Below, piece after piece: positions 6,759 through 9,225 of a DNA stretch of 9,225 bases. The notes under the pieces are model-generated. The model was not told the DNA's origin. It searched no databases and saw nothing but the letters and a program-made list of their open reading frames with translations. The translations under genes and the position numbers were made by a program. This DNA comes from an uncultured Phascolarctobacterium sp. Its GTDB lineage: Bacteria > Bacillota > Negativicutes > Acidaminococcales > Acidaminococcaceae. Position 1 is the first letter of the stretch, and every line of letters begins with the position of its first letter. The stretch is taken from contig CAKQHU010000045.1 in NCBI GenBank assembly GCA_934234275.1, positions 1 to 9,225 on the forward strand, given 5' to 3'.

Positions 6759-7205
6759 TTAATTTTCTTTCGGGTCCATAATAGCAAAGGTGCAGTCGCA
6801 TTCGCAGGCAACCTTGCCGTCAACCTTGCCCTCGCAATGAATGATACCCATGCTGCCGCGCATAATTTTAGTTACCTCAGCGGTGGTTACAACCTGGTCG
6901 CCGGGCACAACCTGCTTGCGGAAGCGTACATTGTCTATTTTAGCGAAAACAGCAATCTTGCCGCGGTTTTCTTCCGGATACAGCATAGCAACGCCGCCAA
7001 CCTGAGCCATAGCCTCAATCAGCAAAACACCGGGCATAATCGGTTCATTAGGAAAATGACCTAAGAACTGCATTTCGTTAGCGGTAATGTTTTTAATACC
7101 TACTGCGCGTTTCATAGGTTCAACTTCCAGAATGCGGTCAACCAAAAGCATCGGATAACGATGCGGCAGGATCTTTTTAATTTCGTTAATATCTAATACT
7201 GTCAT
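6759..7205 (-). CDS. fabZ: (3R)-hydroxyacyl-ACP dehydratase
   Basis: FabZ is the hot-dog-fold dehydratase of type II fatty acid synthesis, converting (3R)-hydroxyacyl-ACP to trans-2-enoyl-ACP in the cytosol. The 148-residue length is typical. The opening [15 protein letters not shown] (10-24) is characteristic, and the catalytic pair is His50 in [11 protein letters not shown] (49-59) and Glu64 in LLIEAMAQ (61-68). It competes with LpxA and LpxD for the same hydroxyacyl-ACP, which explains its place among lpx genes and allows co-regulation of phospholipid and lipid A supply. The ATG at 7205 is 3 bases after the lpxC stop, and its Shine-Dalgarno GGGGGAG overlaps the lpxC end. It appears to be the last gene of the lpxD-led block. 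Confidence 0.96.
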   Translation of the reverse strand: MTVLDINEIKKILPHRYPMLLVDRILEVEPMKRAVGIKNITANEMQFLGHFPNEPIMPGVLLIEAMAQVGGVAMLYPEENRGKIAVFAKIDNVRFRKQVVPGDQVVTTAEVTKIMRGSMGIIHCEGKVDGKVACECDCTFAIMDPKEN

Positions 7206-7208
7206 TTA

Positions 7209-8057
7209 TTACTCCCCCTTTGTTCTGTAAGCCTGAATTTGTTTAGCGATTTGCGAATTAAAGGCATGTCCTGTTTTTACGGCAATAACATGTGCTTTAA
7301 TCGGTCCCAACAGATACAAATCGCCAATGGCATCAAGAATCTTGTGTCTGATCAGTTCATCGTCAAAACGCGGAACCGAAAGAATTTTTTCATCATCAAA
7401 AACAACTACATTCTCTAACGAACCGCCAAGGCCCAGTCCCATCTTACGCAGCATTTCCAGCTCGGAAGTAAAAGCAACTGTTCTGGCAGCCATAATATCC
7501 TTTTTAAAGCTCTCCTTATCGAGCAGGATATCGAAATACTGGGTTCCCAGCATCGGATGACTGTTGATGGATGTAAAAGAAATTCTGTAGCCGTCATAAG
7601 GTAAAATAACGATATAACGGTCATTGTCATAAACGGAAAATGCTTTATCAACGGCATATATATGACGCTCTGCCTCCTGCTGCATCGGTTCTGCTTTTTC
7701 TATCAGCTCGCAGAAAACCTTGGCACTGCCGTCGGTTACCGGCGGCTCCGGGGAAGACATTTCAATACGGATATTGTCAATCGCCATCATAGACAGCGCA
7801 CCCATAAGATGCTCAACCGTAAAAACCTCGGCACCGTTTGCACTAAGTGTTGTTGCCTTTACCGTGGAGCTTACATTTTCCGGCAAAGCCTTTATTTCCG
7901 GTCTGCCGGGTAAATCGGTACGGACGAAGACAATGCCTGTGTCAGCCTCAGCAGGCTTCAGTGTCATCAGCACATCCTTGCCGGAATGCAGACCAATGCC
8001 GGAATAGGATACCTCTTTAGCAATTGTATGCTGGTATTCCTTTTTTTGCTCGGTCAT
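7209..8057 (-). CDS. lpxC: UDP-3-O-acyl-N-acetylglucosamine deacetylase
   Basis: LpxC is the zinc-dependent deacetylase that performs the committed step of lipid A synthesis in the cytosol. The 282-residue protein (E. coli 305) starts with a TIAKEVSYSGIGLHSG-type N-terminus (11-26). EHLMGAL (82-88) carries Glu82 and zinc ligand His83. RHKILDAIGD (237-246) carries zinc ligands His238 and Asp242, at the same numbers as in E. coli. TGHAFN (262-267) carries the catalytic His264. The protein ends soon after this motif, without the longer C-terminal tail that FtsH recognises in E. coli, so control of its turnover is likely different; this is inference. AAGGAGGAG (8062-8070) gives one of the strongest ribosome binding sites in the window, 6 bases before the ATG when measured from AAGGAGG. 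Confidence 0.96.
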   Translation of the reverse strand: MTEQKKEYQHTIAKEVSYSGIGLHSGKDVLMTLKPAEADTGIVFVRTDLPGRPEIKALPENVSSTVKATTLSANGAEVFTVEHLMGALSMMAIDNIRIEMSSPEPPVTDGSAKVFCELIEKAEPMQQEAERHIYAVDKAFSVYDNDRYIVILPYDGYRISFTSINSHPMLGTQYFDILLDKESFKKDIMAARTVAFTSELEMLRKMGLGLGGSLENVVVFDDEKILSVPRFDDELIRHKILDAIGDLYLLGPIKAHVIAVKTGHAFNSQIAKQIQAYRTKGE

Positions 8058-8078
8058 TTTACTCCTCCTTGATCGAAT

Positions 8079-8969
8079 TTATTTTTTTCTGCCAAAACGC
8101 TGGCGTCCGTCTTTCCAACGGTCATGCACCCAGAACCACATTTCCGGATGCGCAATAATCTCATGCTCCAATATTGTCACCAGTTCACGTGTTACAGCAT
8201 AAAAATCCTGCTCCTTGTTTTTTGTTTTCGGGGTGTACAAGGGAGGATAAATTTTAGCCGTACAAGTGCCATCTGTATTATTGTGCAGAAAGATAGGTAA
8301 AATCGGTGAACCGTAAATACGCGAAAGCGCCGCCGGTCCCATCGGGATAACAGAATCCTTGCCGAAGAGGTCAATACGCACGCCATCGTCGTTCGTATCT
8401 TGGTCATAAAGAATGCCCAGAAGATTTTTTTCACGCAGCATACGGCTGATAGCCAGCAGGCCATGCTCGCCACGGTTATAGGTAACCTTCTGTCCCACCA
8501 TCTGGAGGAATTCATTGATAAGCTTATCCATATGACCGTTGTTCTGCTTACGGGTAATAGACAGCATAGGATAGCCGTGCAGCGCTACGGTAGCGCCCAA
8601 AAGCTCCCAATTGCCGTAGTGACCTGTAGCCATGATGACACCCTTACCCTGAGCATAAGCAGCCTCCAGATATTCCAGGCCTTCTACCTTTACCTTCTTG
8701 TCAATATTATCCTTATTCAGCAGCGGGAAGCGCATAACCTCAACGACCATACGGCCAAAGCGGTGCAGACTGTCTGCAGCGATTTCCGCAGCTCTTGCTT
8801 CATCAACCCCCAGGCATTCGCGGATGTTAGCCTCTGCCATCTGCATACGCCAGCGCGGAACAACCGCTACAGCTACGCTGCCAAGGAATTTTGCCACCAG
8901 CTTGCGCAGCCACATGGGGGAGATACACATAAATTTACTAAAAAGCTTGACTATATAATAACCTAACAA
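8079..8969 (-). CDS. lpxL: Lipid A late acyltransferase, LpxL/HtrB family
   Basis: Members of this family add secondary acyl chains, usually from acyl-ACP, to Kdo-lipid IVA at the inner membrane. The 296-residue protein has the expected size. A hydrophobic N-terminal segment near 20-38 would be the membrane anchor. HYGNWE (117-122) is the HX4E catalytic motif, YDQD (188-191) is a second conserved site, and PEMWFWVHDRWK (275-286) is the family's C-terminal signature. The start is TTG at 8969, chosen because GGTGGTGA (8974-8981) matches the anti-Shine-Dalgarno well and its core is 7 bases upstream; it is 15 bases after the lpxD stop. Whether it is the LpxL or LpxM equivalent, and its acyl preference, cannot be decided from sequence. 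It lies between lpxD and lpxC, apart from the waaA gene that makes its expected acceptor. Confidence 0.9.
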   Translation of the reverse strand: MLGYYIVKLFSKFMCISPMWLRKLVAKFLGSVAVAVVPRWRMQMAEANIRECLGVDEARAAEIAADSLHRFGRMVVEVMRFPLLNKDNIDKKVKVEGLEYLEAAYAQGKGVIMATGHYGNWELLGATVALHGYPMLSITRKQNNGHMDKLINEFLQMVGQKVTYNRGEHGLLAISRMLREKNLLGILYDQDTNDDGVRIDLFGKDSVIPMGPAALSRIYGSPILPIFLHNNTDGTCTAKIYPPLYTPKTKNKEQDFYAVTRELVTILEHEIIAHPEMWFWVHDRWKDGRQRFGRKK

Positions 8970-8973
8970 GCTT

Positions 8974-8981
8974 TCACCACC
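8974..8981 (-). promoter_or_regulatory. Strong ribosome binding site serving a TTG start (lpxL)
   Basis: GGTGGTGA differs from GGAGGTGA by one base, and its core is 7 bases from TTG at 8969. It supports the rare start codon over internal ATG codons, the first of which is at residue 14. Confidence 0.7.
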
Positions 8982-8984
8982 CTA

Positions 8985-9225
8985 TTATTTTTTCAGCTCT
9001 GCCAGTTCCTTCTCCAGAGCTTTGACGCGCTTGAGCATATCGCCCATCTTGCGTATATTTGCTTCCTGACGCAGCCATTCCTTCATCGGCATAGCAGGGA
9101 AGCCGCCCATAACGGAATTGTCGGGAACATTATTGGTAATACCGGTTCTGCCGCCAAAGACGCAGTTATTGCCGATAGTAATATGACCGACAGTACCAAC
9201 CTGACCGGCAAAGGTAACATTATTG
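8985..9225 (-). CDS. lpxD: UDP-3-O-acylglucosamine N-acyltransferase, C-terminal part
   Basis: Only the last 79 residues and the stop are present; the gene continues past the right edge. LpxD adds the second (3R)-hydroxyacyl chain, an N-linked chain, to UDP-3-O-acylglucosamine. The visible part starts in the hexapeptide-repeat beta-helix: AGQVGTVGHITIG, then NNCVFGGRTGIT. It continues into the family signature GFPAMPMKEWLRQ (about residues 41-53 of the fragment), where E. coli LpxD has a similar SGFPA-type segment. It ends in a charged helix with heptad-like leucines, KALEKELAELKK, that can form the C-terminal coiled coil of the trimer. The gene ends in a tandem TAA TAG. The catalytic His lies upstream and is not visible. 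It is probably the first or an early gene of the lpxD-lpxL-lpxC-fabZ block. Confidence 0.92.
   Translation of the reverse strand, partial: NNVTFAGQVGTVGHITIGNNCVFGGRTGITNNVPDNSVMGGFPAMPMKEWLRQEANIRKMGDMLKRVKALEKELAELKK

Noticed and set aside
8400..8966. Plus-strand open frame of 188 codons
   Set aside because: It is antisense to the late acyltransferase and resembles no known protein.

Overview
The window is one block of lipid A / LPS inner-core genes, all read from the minus strand (right to left). In transcription order it holds: the 3' end of lpxD (8985-9225, cut by the right edge), an LpxL/HtrB-type late acyltransferase (8079-8969), lpxC (7209-8057), fabZ (6759-7205), lpxA (5776-6582), lpxI (4965-5771), lpxB (3724-4860), msbA (1994-3727), and a continuous Kdo-transferase/LpxK fusion (1-1974, cut by the left edge). 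No RNA gene, mobile element or CRISPR array was seen. No gene-free stretch exceeds 300 bases; the longest gap is 176 bases, between fabZ and lpxA.

Organism: the set encodes Gram-negative lipid A synthesis, but the compact layout, strong AGGAGG-type ribosome binding sites, a TTG start, LpxI instead of LpxH, and fabZ between lpxC and lpxA suggest a diderm Firmicute of the class Negativicutes (Veillonella/Selenomonas/Phascolarctobacterium-like). This is inference from gene content and layout; no genus can be fixed from the window alone.

Layout: three transcription blocks can be proposed. Block 1 is lpxD-lpxL-lpxC-fabZ, with gaps of 15, 21 and 3 bases. After fabZ comes an AT-rich 176-base region with repeats and candidate -10 elements. 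Block 2 is lpxA-lpxI (4-base gap). It ends in a Rho-independent terminator, and an extended -10 promoter lies immediately downstream, with its -35 region inside the terminator hairpin. Block 3 is lpxB-msbA-waaA/lpxK, where lpxB and msbA overlap by ATGA.

Pathway: LpxA, LpxC and LpxD make UDP-2,3-diacylglucosamine. LpxI cleaves it to lipid X, and LpxB joins lipid X to UDP-diacylglucosamine. The LpxK domain adds the 4'-phosphate and the KdtA (WaaA) domain adds Kdo. The LpxL-like enzyme adds a secondary acyl chain, and MsbA flips the product across the inner membrane. FabZ draws on the same (3R)-hydroxyacyl-ACP pool as LpxA and LpxD. The most notable features are the KdtA-LpxK fusion, the terminator/promoter overlap before lpxB, and the structured fabZ-lpxA spacer. 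Otherwise this is a recognisable pathway, not an unknown system.
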